Assembly: GCF_040649515.1 (NCBI RefSeq)
Contig: NZ_JBEZFP010000002.1
Location: 62,001-126,000 of the forward strand
Direction of reading: 5' to 3'
Length of the DNA stretch: 64,000 bases
Origin: Yinghuangia elevatio
GTDB lineage: Bacteria > Actinomycetota > Actinomycetes > Streptomycetales > Streptomycetaceae
Shown here: positions 25,341-33,994 of the stretch, piece after piece
Numbering within the stretch: the first letter of the stretch is position 1
Layout of the letters: every line of letters begins with the position of its first letter
Position numbers and translations under genes: made by a program
The notes under the pieces: model-generated
Databases searched by the model: none
Told to the model about the DNA's origin: nothing
Seen by the model: only the letters and a program-made list of their open reading frames with translations

Positions 25341-26108
25341 ATGCACGACATCCAGAACGAAACTGACACACGAGGCATCGAACTCGACCGTGTGGGCATC
25401 AGTGGACTGCGCTATCCGATCTACTTCGAAGACGGGTACCTACGCCAAGAGGGCGTCGCGGACATCGAGGTCACCGTCCGGCTCCAGCATGATCGCCGGG
25501 GCACGCACATGAGCCGCATGGTGGCACTCGTGCATGACCACCTGCAGAGATTCGACCCCCGTCAGTTGCCGAATCTGCTTAAGACTGGTGCGCACCTCCT
25601 GGACGCTCCTGCGTTCACAGTCGAGGTGTCGATGCCGATCAGCACGACCGTCGTCGCTCCGGCCAGCGGACATGAGTCGAAGCAGGTTCACGACGTACGG
25701 GTCGAGGGCCAGTGGAATGACGGAGCCGTGACGGTGACGACAGCCGTGACCACCGACGTGACGAGTCTCTGCCCTTGCTCCAAAGCCATCTCCGACTATG
25801 GCGCGCACAATCAGCGCAGCCGAATCACGCTCGCCGTGAGCGGTCACGGCGACACGCCGTATCCCCTGCCGGTGCAGAGCGCGGTCCGGCTCCTTTCGTC
25901 TTCGGCATCTGCGCCGGTGATCCCACTGGTCAAGCGGACGGACGAACGAGTGCTCACGATGCAGGCATACGACCACCCGGTTTTTGTCGAGGACATGGCC
26001 CGCAACGTCAGTCTTGTTTGCCGTGAGCGCGGGCTCCGTCACAGAGTCAGCGTCCGCAACCTTGAAAGCATCCACAGCCACGATGCGGTCGCGTACGTGG
26101 CTGGGTGA
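25341..26108 (+). CDS. folE2: FolE2, GTP cyclohydrolase IB
   Basis: This 255-residue enzyme catalyses the first step of deazaguanine synthesis, GTP to dihydroneopterin triphosphate. It is the FolE2 (type IB) family, not the classical FolE. The signatures are RGTHMSRMV (near 53), SLCPCSKAISDYGAHNQRS (about 143-161, containing the catalytic cysteine) and ESIHSHDA near the C-terminus. The ATG follows the queD stop by two bases. A longer version of the frame lies inside queD and is ruled out. Placing a dedicated cyclohydrolase in the island makes preQ0 supply independent of the host folate enzyme. Confidence 0.92.
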   Translation: MHDIQNETDTRGIELDRVGISGLRYPIYFEDGYLRQEGVADIEVTVRLQHDRRGTHMSRMVALVHDHLQRFDPRQLPNLLKTGAHLLDAPAFTVEVSMPISTTVVAPASGHESKQVHDVRVEGQWNDGAVTVTTAVTTDVTSLCPCSKAISDYGAHNQRSRITLAVSGHGDTPYPLPVQSAVRLLSSSASAPVIPLVKRTDERVLTMQAYDHPVFVEDMARNVSLVCRERGLRHRVSVRNLESIHSHDAVAYVAG

Positions 26109-26643
26109 ATGCGGCCCCGAGCTTCCCCCGATTGTCGAGAGTTCCGCGCTGGGCTGCCTCAGCCTCGTCGATTTCGAACAGCAACACGCGACACGCGTCG
26201 ATAGCCTGAGCCAGGTCGCATAGCAGTCGAGTGTCCGCAGCCAGCGCGGTGTGTCCACCGGCGCCGCGCTGGAACTGTTGCTGGGGGACTACCCGCGCTA
26301 CTGCCTGACGGCGCAGGCTCCGGAGTCGGACGACAGCAGCCTTGCTGGGAACTGTTCGCCGGCACGGTGCAACGAGGACCTGGCAGACACGCTGCGGGAC
26401 TTCGTCTGCCGGGTGCTGTCGTTCTCCCGCGACCGGTTCGGTGACGAGGTTCCTGCCGGTGGGCAGCCTGGTGAGGGCGACGTGACTCGGGGAGCTGGTT
26501 GCTGAGCCGCTCCTTCGGGATCCCCGGGCGGGCGGCGCTACCGCCGCGCATTGTGGATGCCGGATCGCAAGAAGCGTCCGCGGCTACCAGAGTGGGGCCG
26601 GCTGTCCGGACGCTGTTGCGTTCGTTCGTGTAGGAGAGGGTGC
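26109..26643. other. 535-bp gap between folE2 and queE, no convincing gene
   Basis: An 84-codon frame at 26251-26505 on the plus strand and a few minus-strand frames cross this region, but none has a clear ribosome binding site or family motif. The minus strand at about 26110-26230 could be read as a degraded protein end (LLCDLAQAIDACRVLLFEIDEAE), which would make this the scar of a lost gene. Codon bias there is weak evidence only. An AGGAGAGG ribosome binding site for queE is at about 26632-26639. Confidence 0.4.
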
Positions 26644-27396
26644 ATGCTCAAGATCAGTCAGGTGTTTGGGCCGACGGTGCAGGGCGAGGGGAGCGCTGCC
26701 GGACGACACTGCCTCTTTGTGCGAACCTTCGGGTGCAACCTGGAATGCGCCTGGTGCGACACGGCGTACACCTGGGCCGTGACCGAAGCGAAGGCGGCGA
26801 GGACCCACAGCGGGCGGTTGTACGACAGGGACGACCCGGCTTACGGCATGAAGCCGATGGAGCCGGATGAGGTCTTGGCGCAACTCCGGGAGTTGTGGGA
26901 CGTCGAGCGGCGTCCGACGGTCGTCGTGGTCTCCGGCGGAGAACCGATGATGCAGCAGCGCGACCTGGTGCCGTTGCTGGACCGGCTGCACGGATGGGGC
27001 AACGAGGTTCACGTCGAGACGGCTGGCACGATTGCCCCCGTCGACGCGTTCGACGCCGTCGTCACGCAGTACAACGTGTCACCGAAGCTGGCGAACAGCG
27101 GGAACCGACCCACGAAGCGGTACCGACCGGAGGCGCTCGCCGCCCTGCGCGATACTGGCAAAGCGTGGTTCAAATTCGTCGTCACCGCGGACCTCGAGAC
27201 GGATCTCGCGGAGGTGGACTGCATCGTCGCCGATGTGGCGATCCCATCGCGACGGGTGATGGTGATGCCTGAGGGATCCGACGCACGCACCAACACCGCG
27301 ACGGCCCGACGCATGGTCGACACCGCCCTCGCGCGCGGATACGGGCTGTCTTTGCGTACGCACGTTCTGCTCTGGGGCGACGACCCGGACCGCTAA
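26644..27396 (+). CDS. queE: QueE, 7-carboxy-7-deazaguanine synthase (complete)
   Basis: This 250-residue radical SAM enzyme converts 6-carboxytetrahydropterin to 7-carboxy-7-deazaguanine. It has the QueE N-terminal signature FGPTVQGEG, the cluster-binding CNLECAWCDTAYTWA (near 35, C-x3-C-x2-C) and VSGGEPMMQ (near 99). YNVSPKLANSG is the family's C-terminal core motif. Its end (LSLRTHVLLWGDD) differs from the common type represented by the remnant after queC, so it belongs to another QueE lineage and was probably recruited separately. The ATG at 26644 follows AGGAGAGG. It is 535 bp from folE2 and may have its own promoter. Confidence 0.9.
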   Translation: MLKISQVFGPTVQGEGSAAGRHCLFVRTFGCNLECAWCDTAYTWAVTEAKAARTHSGRLYDRDDPAYGMKPMEPDEVLAQLRELWDVERRPTVVVVSGGEPMMQQRDLVPLLDRLHGWGNEVHVETAGTIAPVDAFDAVVTQYNVSPKLANSGNRPTKRYRPEALAALRDTGKAWFKFVVTADLETDLAEVDCIVADVAIPSRRVMVMPEGSDARTNTATARRMVDTALARGYGLSLRTHVLLWGDDPDR

Positions 27397-27452
27397 GCTT
27401 TCTCGGTGAAATCCGCTGTGCTGGGTGGGTGATTTGGCGGGAGGGTCCTGCC

Positions 27453-27650
27453 ATGCCGAAGGTGTTGCGGTTGGAGTTGTCGGCGGAGGAGCAGCGAGAA
27501 GTGCGCGAGCGAGTGGTGGCTCGCGAGTTGGCCCGGCATGCGCGGCAGCGTCTGGAGTACGTGTGGTTGATGGGGCGCGGGGCACCCCGTGCCGGAGGTT
27601 GCCGACCTGGCGGTGTGTCACCAGGTGACGGTCCGCGACGGTTGCGACGT
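27453..27650 (+). pseudogene. Transposase N-terminal remnant resembling IS630, frameshifted
   Basis: Reading from ATG 27453 gives KVLRLELSAEEQREVRERV, then ARHARQRLEYVWLMGRG. After one extra G near 27572 the frame must shift to continue as HPVPEVADLAVCHQVTVRD. Joined, this is the N-terminal helix-turn-helix region of an IS630-family or similar transposase. No catalytic DDE domain follows, since the next gene starts within 30 bp on the other strand. It marks the right end of the Dpd island. Confidence 0.6.
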
Positions 27651-27662
27651 GACGGCTATGCA

Positions 27663-28367
27663 TCAGTGCGTCGACGTTCCCAATAGGAAGCTCTTGACGA
27701 GGTCCCAGCGGTAGGTCCGGTGTTCTCTGCGTAGTTCTACGAGGTGCAGTTCGCCTACGGGGAGGCTGACCGATTCCCGAGAACGCAAGGCCGCTACGGC
27801 GTCAATGACCGGTTTGGCGGGCATGGTGCGGTTGCTGTAGGCGATCCCGAGGTGGGGACGGAATGCCGAGCCGGATGGTGCGGTTGGGAGGGCGTCGCGT
27901 ATTGCGGTCAGTGGGGCCCAGGGGGCCACGCTGAACCGGACCGCGCCTGGTGAGCCGGCGAGGGGGATGACCCGCAAGTCGAACGCGCCTATGGCCGCGC
28001 AGGCGCGCTCGGTGGCGCCTATGGCGGTGCTGAGGTGTTCGTCGGTCACTTCGTCGGTGAAGCCCAGTTTGGCCATGGTGATGTGAAGGCCATCCGCGGG
28101 GATGACGTCCAGGCGGAAGTGGGCAAGTTCGGCCTGAAGTTCGGCGGCGGTGGACGCCAGGTCGGGCGCGTCGGGGAAGGTGAGGAACCAGTGGTAGGAG
28201 CGTCGGCCCGGGGTCCAGCCTGGGCGGTCCCAGTGGTTGACCATCGACCGGATGGAGGAGAACGCCTCCCAGTCACTCGTGGCGATGGCATCGGCGTCGG
28301 TGAGCGACGGCGGTAGCGCGGGGTGCGGCGACGATGCTGGCGTGGGTGACGTGGGCGGGTATGCCAC
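27663..28367 (-). CDS. 2'-5' RNA ligase-like (2H phosphoesterase) protein
   Basis: This 234-residue protein carries the two histidine motifs of the 2H superfamily: GLHITMAKLGF (near 108) and RPHLGIAYSN (near 185). Members hydrolyse or form 2',3'-cyclic or 2'-5' phosphodiester bonds in RNA or nucleotides. I place the start at GTG 28367, seven bases after a perfect AGGAGG. A longer reading would run into the upstream regulator gene. That regulator ends 16 bases before this start, so the two form an operon. The substrate cannot be deduced. Confidence 0.8.
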   Translation of the reverse strand: MAYPPTSPTPASSPHPALPPSLTDADAIATSDWEAFSSIRSMVNHWDRPGWTPGRRSYHWFLTFPDAPDLASTAAELQAELAHFRLDVIPADGLHITMAKLGFTDEVTDEHLSTAIGATERACAAIGAFDLRVIPLAGSPGAVRFSVAPWAPLTAIRDALPTAPSGSAFRPHLGIAYSNRTMPAKPVIDAVAALRSRESVSLPVGELHLVELRREHRTYRWDLVKSFLLGTSTH

Positions 28368-28383
28368 GGGGCCTCCTGGCCGG

Positions 28384-29856
28384 TCAGTCCGCTGGGGCGA
28401 TGGCCTGGCTTTCGGGAAGCGTGCGCCAGGCGTGGAGTGCTTCGGCATACTCGCGTACATCGGGCACAGTGAGCCACCGTTCGGCGTGCCCGTGGAGTTC
28501 GTGGGCTCGTTGCCAGACGGATCGGATGGGGTGTTCGGAGGAGATCGTGAGGGCTTCCCGTCCCAGGCTCATCGCCTGTTCGACGTCGGGCTGCCGGTCG
28601 CGTAACAGAGCGGTCGCGATGTCCAGGCGGACCAGCGCACGGCTCCATGAGGAATCGGACTGTTCGACGGGACTTTCGATCTGCTCGGCCCACGTCAGGA
28701 CTTGGCGGGTGTCGCGTAAGGCCACGTACGCGGTCGCGGCGTTGGCGGCGGTTCGGGCTCTGCCGTAAGCGCCGAACGAGATGCAGGACGTGAGCCCAGT
28801 GGGTGCCGCGTGGCGGTCGAGCAACGTGAAGGCGGCGTCGACGGCGCGGTCGGTCCCTGCACGGTCCCCGAGTTTGGCGAGCGCACGGGCTTCGCCGTTG
28901 ATCAGAAGTCTGATGGACTGCCGGCTACCAGGGGCGAGTTGCTGGCCGTGCCGGGCGAGGTCGACGGCCTCTGCGAAGCGCCCCGCGTAGTACGCGGCCA
29001 AGGACTGGGTCCCGCGGATCCACGCAAGCATGTCAACGTCATCAACGGCTTCCGCGAAGTGGAAGGCCTCTGCGCAGTACGCGGCCACCAGTTCGGGCTT
29101 GCCGGCATTGACCGCCATGTAGCTGAGCAGTGCGGATACTTTCGCCGCCGTGACGTAGAGCCATTCGCGTTGTCGCGGCGGTTGCGGTAGTTCAAGTAGT
29201 CCCTGGATTCGTCGGCGTAGGCGCGTCGCTTCCGGCGCGAGGAGCTGGGGCCCCTCTACCTCGTACCGCGCCACGATCGCGGTGATCGACTGCTCAAGGG
29301 TGTCCAACGCTTCTGGTGCGATGCCAGTCGAGGTCGCCCAGTCGACGCGCCGGGCGATGTCGATCGCGTGCTCCCACGTGGTGCGAGCGGACGCGAGGTG
29401 CGTGACCGCCGGTTCATCCGTGGCAGCGGGGCCGCCAGGCGCCTGCGGCAGGGCCCCGATCAGTTCACTTGGGACGGCGAGCGCGGTGGCCCACTGGAGG
29501 AGTTGCTTTCGATCGCGGATCACCTTCTTCCCGCGTTCCAAGCGGCTGACCTCGGCTTGGTCGATGTTGACGCTCCGGGCGACGGCCGTTTGCGAGAGTC
29601 CGGTGTGCTGACGGTACAGCCGTACGAGCCTGCCCAAGTCCCAGGAGCGTGCGGCGTGTTGGACCGCTTCGTCGGCCCAGAAGGCGGGGTCGACCGCCGC
29701 CTTCCCCGCGCGCTGGCACGGACCACACGCTGTCCCCGCGTTGAAGCGGCTCAGGTGGGAGCCGCAGAGCACACACCGACGGTCTTCATCCACGCCCACG
29801 TACGCCCCCGCCCGCCGAGCTGTCCTCCTCAGGCCGCCGGGTCGCCCGGTGCTCAT
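28384..29856 (-). CDS. XRE-family regulator with zinc-ribbon-like N-terminus and TPR-like tail
   Basis: This 490-residue protein has two CxxC pairs in the first 50 residues (CVLCGSH and CGPCQ). An XRE-type helix-turn-helix follows at about 75-125 (GLSQTAVARSVNIDQAEVSRLERGKK). The remaining 350 residues are helical and alanine-rich, consistent with tetratricopeptide repeats. This architecture is common in Streptomyces regulators that sit beside specialised metabolite or peptide gene clusters. It is transcribed away from the NUDIX-led cluster, with a 423-bp shared upstream region, so it is a natural candidate to control that cluster. Its signal is unknown. Confidence 0.8.
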   Translation of the reverse strand: MSTGRPGGLRRTARRAGAYVGVDEDRRCVLCGSHLSRFNAGTACGPCQRAGKAAVDPAFWADEAVQHAARSWDLGRLVRLYRQHTGLSQTAVARSVNIDQAEVSRLERGKKVIRDRKQLLQWATALAVPSELIGALPQAPGGPAATDEPAVTHLASARTTWEHAIDIARRVDWATSTGIAPEALDTLEQSITAIVARYEVEGPQLLAPEATRLRRRIQGLLELPQPPRQREWLYVTAAKVSALLSYMAVNAGKPELVAAYCAEAFHFAEAVDDVDMLAWIRGTQSLAAYYAGRFAEAVDLARHGQQLAPGSRQSIRLLINGEARALAKLGDRAGTDRAVDAAFTLLDRHAAPTGLTSCISFGAYGRARTAANAATAYVALRDTRQVLTWAEQIESPVEQSDSSWSRALVRLDIATALLRDRQPDVEQAMSLGREALTISSEHPIRSVWQRAHELHGHAERWLTVPDVREYAEALHAWRTLPESQAIAPAD

Positions 29857-30279
29857 AAACGCTCATAGCCCGGTCGCCAATCGACGTCCACCATGGTGAA
29901 CCATACGCAAGTCTCCAACTGTCCCTGTGTTCCCGGCGGTTGTCGCCGTTCGGATGCGGCATCCCAGGGGACGCGCCGCAGACCTGGTCGGGCATGGGGC
30001 GAGAGACGTACCGCACCACGGGAGGTGATCGATGTCATCCGTTGCTGGGCCGTGGCTCGCGACGCACCGACCGGCGCACGGTGGGCGCTACAGTCGCCTG
30101 ATCTGGTACGCCTGTTCGATACCTCTGGACGCGTCGGCACAGCCGGTTACTGCGCATAGACTCAGCGTTGTTCGCCAGCCCATGGGTGTTCGCCGCTCGG
30201 CGGAACGCGCGGCTGTGTCACGAACTCGGGCGCCCGTGTCGCCGCGCCCGTTTCCACCGGATGAAGAAGGGGTGTTCCC
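29857..30279. promoter_or_regulatory. Divergent upstream region between XRE regulator and NUDIX-led cluster
   Basis: The 423-bp gap lies between divergently transcribed genes and contains no convincing coding sequence. It should hold the promoters of the XRE regulator and of the peptide-like cluster. The NUDIX start is preceded by GAAGAAGGGG at about 30263-30272. I could not define an operator repeat with confidence. Confidence 0.5.
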
Positions 30280-30714
30280 GTGCCCGAGAGGGTCACCAAG
30301 GACAAGGTCCTGTGCTACATCGTGCGTGACGGTCGGCTGCTGGTGTTCCGGCACACGGACTACAGCTACGAGGAGGTCGGCATCCAGGTCCCGGCCGGCA
30401 GCATCCGTGAGAGTGAGACGCCGGAGTCGGCAGCGCTACGCGAGGCGCGCGAGGAGACCGGCCTGAACGACTTCAAGATCGTACGCAAGCTCGGCGAGAC
30501 CGAGTACGACATCAGTCCCTACCGGTTCGAGATTCAGCGCCGCCACGTCTTCCACCTGGAGTTGACCGAGCCCACCCCGGAGCGGTGGACCAGTCAGGAA
30601 GACCACGACGGGGAGCAGGAGCCCACGCACTTCGAGTGCTTCTGGGTGCCGCTGGAGGCCGCCCACATCCTCCAGTCGGGCCAGGGCGCCCTGCTCGGGC
30701 GGCTCTACGACTGA
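30280..30714 (+). CDS. NUDIX hydrolase
   Basis: This 144-residue protein has a complete Nudix box, G-x5-E-x7-REAREETGL (about 42-64), which binds the divalent metal that cleaves nucleoside diphosphate-X substrates. It starts at GTG 30280 behind GAAGAAGG and is the first gene of a plus-strand series, 33 bases before the radical SAM gene. The substrate is unknown. In this position it could remove a phosphorylated intermediate or a damaged nucleotide. Confidence 0.85.
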   Translation: MPERVTKDKVLCYIVRDGRLLVFRHTDYSYEEVGIQVPAGSIRESETPESAALREAREETGLNDFKIVRKLGETEYDISPYRFEIQRRHVFHLELTEPTPERWTSQEDHDGEQEPTHFECFWVPLEAAHILQSGQGALLGRLYD

Positions 30715-30747
30715 TCTCGCCGGGCACGGCCCGCCTGGAGGCAGCCG

Positions 30748-32637
30748 ATGTACCGCACCAGGGAACAGCGGGGCCCGATAGCGCAGTTGTATCGGGACCT
30801 GGACGTGAAGGACACCGCCAGCGCCGTTTCGGTGATCTTGAAGCTGCGCGGCGAGACATGCGACATCGACTGCCTCTACTGCTACGAGAAGCGCAAGGAA
30901 GTCCCCGGAGGGGCGCGGATCGACGCCGCGCAGGTGCGACGGCTTGCCGATCTCTTCCGGGGACGGCCGCTCGCTGTGGAACTGCACGGCGGCGAACCCC
31001 TCACCGCCGGACGTGATCACCTCGCCGCCGTTCTGCGCGAACTCGCGAAGCAGCCGTCCGTTGTGCGCGTCTCGTTGCAGACCAACGGCGTGCTGTTGGA
31101 CGAGCGGTGGCTGGACCTGTTCGACGACACCTATCCGGGCTTGGAGATCGGCGTCTCCCTAGACGGCGATGCTCGCGGGAACGCGTGGAGAGTCGGCTAC
31201 GACGGACGCCCGGTCTACCCACGCGTTGCCGCCGCACTGCGACTGCTGGGCCACTGCGGTCGGAGTGTAGGCGTGATCGCAGCGGTCACCCCGGCCGTGC
31301 TTGGCCGCGCGGAAGCCGTCCTGGATCACCTCGCGTCATTCTCGGCGGTGAACGCGGTCAGCTTCGTGCCGTGCTTCGACGCTGGGGTCGAGCGTCCGAC
31401 TGCCGCTCCAGGCGAACGGCCGCCGGCCAGTCGACTGCTCCAGCGAAGCGCTCTCAATGGGCGTGCGGGCCCGGCCTGGGCCGTCAAACCGCAGGAGTAT
31501 GCCGACTTCGTCCTGGCTGCCAGCGCGCACTGGATCCACGCGGGGCACTTCGCCCGTATGAAACTCGAACCGACCGTGTCCACCATTCGGCGACTCCGTG
31601 GGCTGGACACCGGCTTCTGCCACTTCTCCGACCTGAAGTGCGATCACGTCTTCACGCTCTACCCGGACGGCCGACTCGGGAGTTGCGACGAACTGCCCTG
31701 GCCGCAGGCCCAGCTCACCAACCTCGACGAGACCGCGAACATATCGTCCGTCCTCGCCGAGCAGCGGAGATTACCGCTGCTCAACGAAGGCAAGGCCCTG
31801 ATGCGGCGATGCGTCGAATGCGCTTACCGAATTCCCTGCGGTGGTGGGTGCGTCGCCACCCGCCGCCGGTACGACGATCGCGGTGACCAGGACGCCTACT
31901 GCGACTACAGAATGCGGATGATCGACGGCATCGCGGCGCTCGTGTCCCAGCCAGCCCACCCGGCGGGCACGTGGTGCCGAATGGTTCGCTGGCGTCCGCG
32001 AAAGCCGAACAGTATGCGCGACGTCACGGGCTTCGTTGCCCGTTGGGACGCTGTGAGCGTTTCCCGGAAGCCTGTACGGCTACGAACGAGCGCGCACGGC
32101 AACATCAACACGGTTGGCTTGCCCGGCATACACGAAGCCGACGACTTGGATCCCGCCCATCCCCAGTGGCATGAGGCGATCGAACCCGGTGTAGGCCCAT
32201 TGGTCGACGTCGTGACCCGGGACTGGTCTGTGGTCACCTATGACAGCTGCGAAGGCCACGCGTACGTCGGGCTGGACGTAGCGACCGCCGAGCGTCGGAT
32301 CGGCATCCTCCCACGTCACTCGGGAGAGTACGCCGCGATCGCCGCCGCGCTGTGCCGCGCGATGACCACGGCCGCCCCAGCGCTCCCTTCGTCGGTGACA
32401 GCGACTGCCGGACGCTCGGAACTGACGTGTGAGACGACCGGTGAGACCACTCCCGTGCTGGATCTCGCGCTGGCGCCCACCCCTGGCCACACGTGGTCCG
32501 AGTACTTCGACGCCCTGGACACGGCCACCGCGATCGTCAGCAAGGCGCTCGCGGACGTGCGCCCCACAGCGAGCGGAGAATGCTCGTGCCCGGTGCCGTC
32601 GGCCTCCCCGCCGGTCGTCCCGGGGGAGCCGGCGTGA
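30748..32637 (+). CDS. Radical SAM/SPASM protein with an extra C-terminal domain
   Basis: This 629-residue protein has the radical SAM cluster C38-x3-C42-x2-C45 (TCDIDCLYCYEK). ELHGGEPL (near 77) and SLDGDARGN (near 139) are typical of peptide-modifying members. A cysteine-rich SPASM-type region follows at about 287-385 (CHFSDLKC, GSCDELPW, RRCVECAYRIPCGGGC, YCDY) and should hold auxiliary iron-sulfur clusters. After residue 395 comes a 230-residue extension, with YDSCEGHAYVG near 495, that I do not recognise. SPASM maturases commonly form C-C, C-S or C-O crosslinks in ribosomal peptides. The neighbours (HExxH hydroxylase-like protein, small peptide) support such a role. It overlaps the next gene by one base. 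Confidence 0.85.
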   Translation: MYRTREQRGPIAQLYRDLDVKDTASAVSVILKLRGETCDIDCLYCYEKRKEVPGGARIDAAQVRRLADLFRGRPLAVELHGGEPLTAGRDHLAAVLRELAKQPSVVRVSLQTNGVLLDERWLDLFDDTYPGLEIGVSLDGDARGNAWRVGYDGRPVYPRVAAALRLLGHCGRSVGVIAAVTPAVLGRAEAVLDHLASFSAVNAVSFVPCFDAGVERPTAAPGERPPASRLLQRSALNGRAGPAWAVKPQEYADFVLAASAHWIHAGHFARMKLEPTVSTIRRLRGLDTGFCHFSDLKCDHVFTLYPDGRLGSCDELPWPQAQLTNLDETANISSVLAEQRRLPLLNEGKALMRRCVECAYRIPCGGGCVATRRRYDDRGDQDAYCDYRMRMIDGIAALVSQPAHPAGTWCRMVRWRPRKPNSMRDVTGFVARWDAVSVSRKPVRLRTSAHGNINTVGLPGIHEADDLDPAHPQWHEAIEPGVGPLVDVVTRDWSVVTYDSCEGHAYVGLDVATAERRIGILPRHSGEYAAIAAALCRAMTTAAPALPSSVTATAGRSELTCETTGETTPVLDLALAPTPGHTWSEYFDALDTATAIVSKALADVRPTASGECSCPVPSASPPVVPGEPA

Positions 32638-33269
32638 TGACAGCTCTGGACACGCTGACGGTCCATCAGCTCATCGGGCGGATCGTGTATTTCCACGCGC
32701 TCTTCATCGAACCCGTCAGCCGGGACCGGCCGCAGTCGGTAGCCGGCGAGGCGTGCTGCAACCACTCGGATGGCCCGCCGACGCAGGGCACTGTCGACGA
32801 ACTGTTGGAGGGTTCCGCCTGGGAGGTGCTCCGGGAAGTCGCGGAGACTCTTCCGGCCCACCACCGGCCATGCCCGGTACAGACTGGTTCCTGCTGCGCG
32901 ACCTGCCACGTCGCTTCGGCCGGTGCCGCCGTCGGCGCGGGATGGGCGGAGATTGAGCACCGGGCCTATGGGCGGACTCCGTCCACCGAGGTGCTCGCAC
33001 GGGCCTGCGGATATGCGGTGGGCGCCAGGCTGGGGCGGGCGTTCGCCGCTCAACACGCGTCGCTGTGTCCGAGGCCGGACCGAATCGACGGCGGTTTCGC
33101 CTGTCCGGTTGGGTTGCCGAGCCCAGAGGAGCTGCCCCTGACCGGGGAGCTGTTGTCGCTCTGGGCCGACCCGACATCGATCTCCCAGCGACCTGTGGCG
33201 AGTTGGCTCAATCACTGCACAAGCCTGGATGACGTGCGCGGCGTGCTGGGAAGGAGGACCGACCCATGA
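32637..33269 (+). CDS. Cysteine-rich protein of unknown function
   Basis: This 210-residue protein starts at ATG 32637, overlapping the radical SAM stop, behind GGGGGAG. It has at least ten cysteines, many clustered (EACCNHSD, CPVQTGSCCATCH, then single cysteines near FACPVG and LNHC). That suggests metal or iron-sulfur binding. I do not recognise the family. Tight coupling on both sides (ATGA-type overlap with the oxygenase gene) suggests it works with the radical SAM protein, perhaps as a partner or electron carrier. That is inference. Confidence 0.65.
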   Translation: MTALDTLTVHQLIGRIVYFHALFIEPVSRDRPQSVAGEACCNHSDGPPTQGTVDELLEGSAWEVLREVAETLPAHHRPCPVQTGSCCATCHVASAGAAVGAGWAEIEHRAYGRTPSTEVLARACGYAVGARLGRAFAAQHASLCPRPDRIDGGFACPVGLPSPEELPLTGELLSLWADPTSISQRPVASWLNHCTSLDDVRGVLGRRTDP

Positions 33270-33994
33270 TCCACGTATCTGAGACGGTCACGCTGGGCAG
33301 CGTCGAGGGATTCCTCACGGACGGGGAACGCGCCCGGCTGGCCACTGTGATGGACGCATTCCTCGGGACCGAGGAGCGCGTCCGATTCAGCGACGGCCGG
33401 ACCACCTCGATCCATGAGATCCCGGGGCATTCGCACGAGCGTGCGATGGCCGTGTACGAGCCCTGCGGAAGGCTGGAAGCACCACATATTCCCGCCGAGG
33501 TGGAGCAGGTGCTGCAAGGCGCCTTCGACCGCGCTCGACCTGCGCTCTCGCGCGTCATGCCGTCAATCACCGCTTGCCGTCCGTGGACCTACGTGGAGTA
33601 CGGCCCAGGGCAGTACATCACTGGACATCTTGACGGCATCGCCCCTGACCCTCTCGCTTGGCCTCGGCAGATCGCCGGGATCAGCGTGGTGATCTCCGAG
33701 GCCGAGGCTGGCGGTGCGTTCTACGTTGAGACGTCCTCCAGTGACGTCATGTGGAGTACCCGCCTGGACGAGGCCGGCGGGCACGGCTACGCGGATGGCA
33801 TGTGGCTCGCCCACGACGGGGCCGACCACTCTGCCGACTGGTTCGCGCGGTTGCCTCGCACCCGCTGGACTGTGCGTCCCGCACCCGGCACCGCCTTGGT
33901 CTACGGCTCGCAGCTCACCCACGGGACCGAACCGGTGGCCAAGGGCAGGGTTGCGAAGTTCATCAGCTGGCTCATCGCCGAGGAGCAGGGGTGA
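33266..33994 (+). CDS. 2-oxoglutarate/Fe(II)-dependent oxygenase-like protein
   Basis: This 242-residue protein fits the prolyl 4-hydroxylase/PKHD-type fold. YGPGQYITGHLDG (about 112-124) supplies the H-x-D iron ligands. After the cupin-like core, SQLTHGTEPVAKGRVAKF (about 215-232) supplies the distal histidine and the arginine that binds 2-oxoglutarate. Such enzymes hydroxylate amino-acid side chains or small molecules. It overlaps the Cys-rich gene upstream and the P-loop gene downstream (GTGA), so it is part of one translationally coupled operon. The cluster thus has two different candidate hydroxylases. Confidence 0.75.
   Translation: MIHVSETVTLGSVEGFLTDGERARLATVMDAFLGTEERVRFSDGRTTSIHEIPGHSHERAMAVYEPCGRLEAPHIPAEVEQVLQGAFDRARPALSRVMPSITACRPWTYVEYGPGQYITGHLDGIAPDPLAWPRQIAGISVVISEAEAGGAFYVETSSSDVMWSTRLDEAGGHGYADGMWLAHDGADHSADWFARLPRTRWTVRPAPGTALVYGSQLTHGTEPVAKGRVAKFISWLIAEEQG

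Noticed and set aside
26251..26505. 84-codon plus-strand frame between folE2 and queE
   Set aside because: No ribosome binding site and no recognisable pattern; treated as intergenic or degraded sequence.
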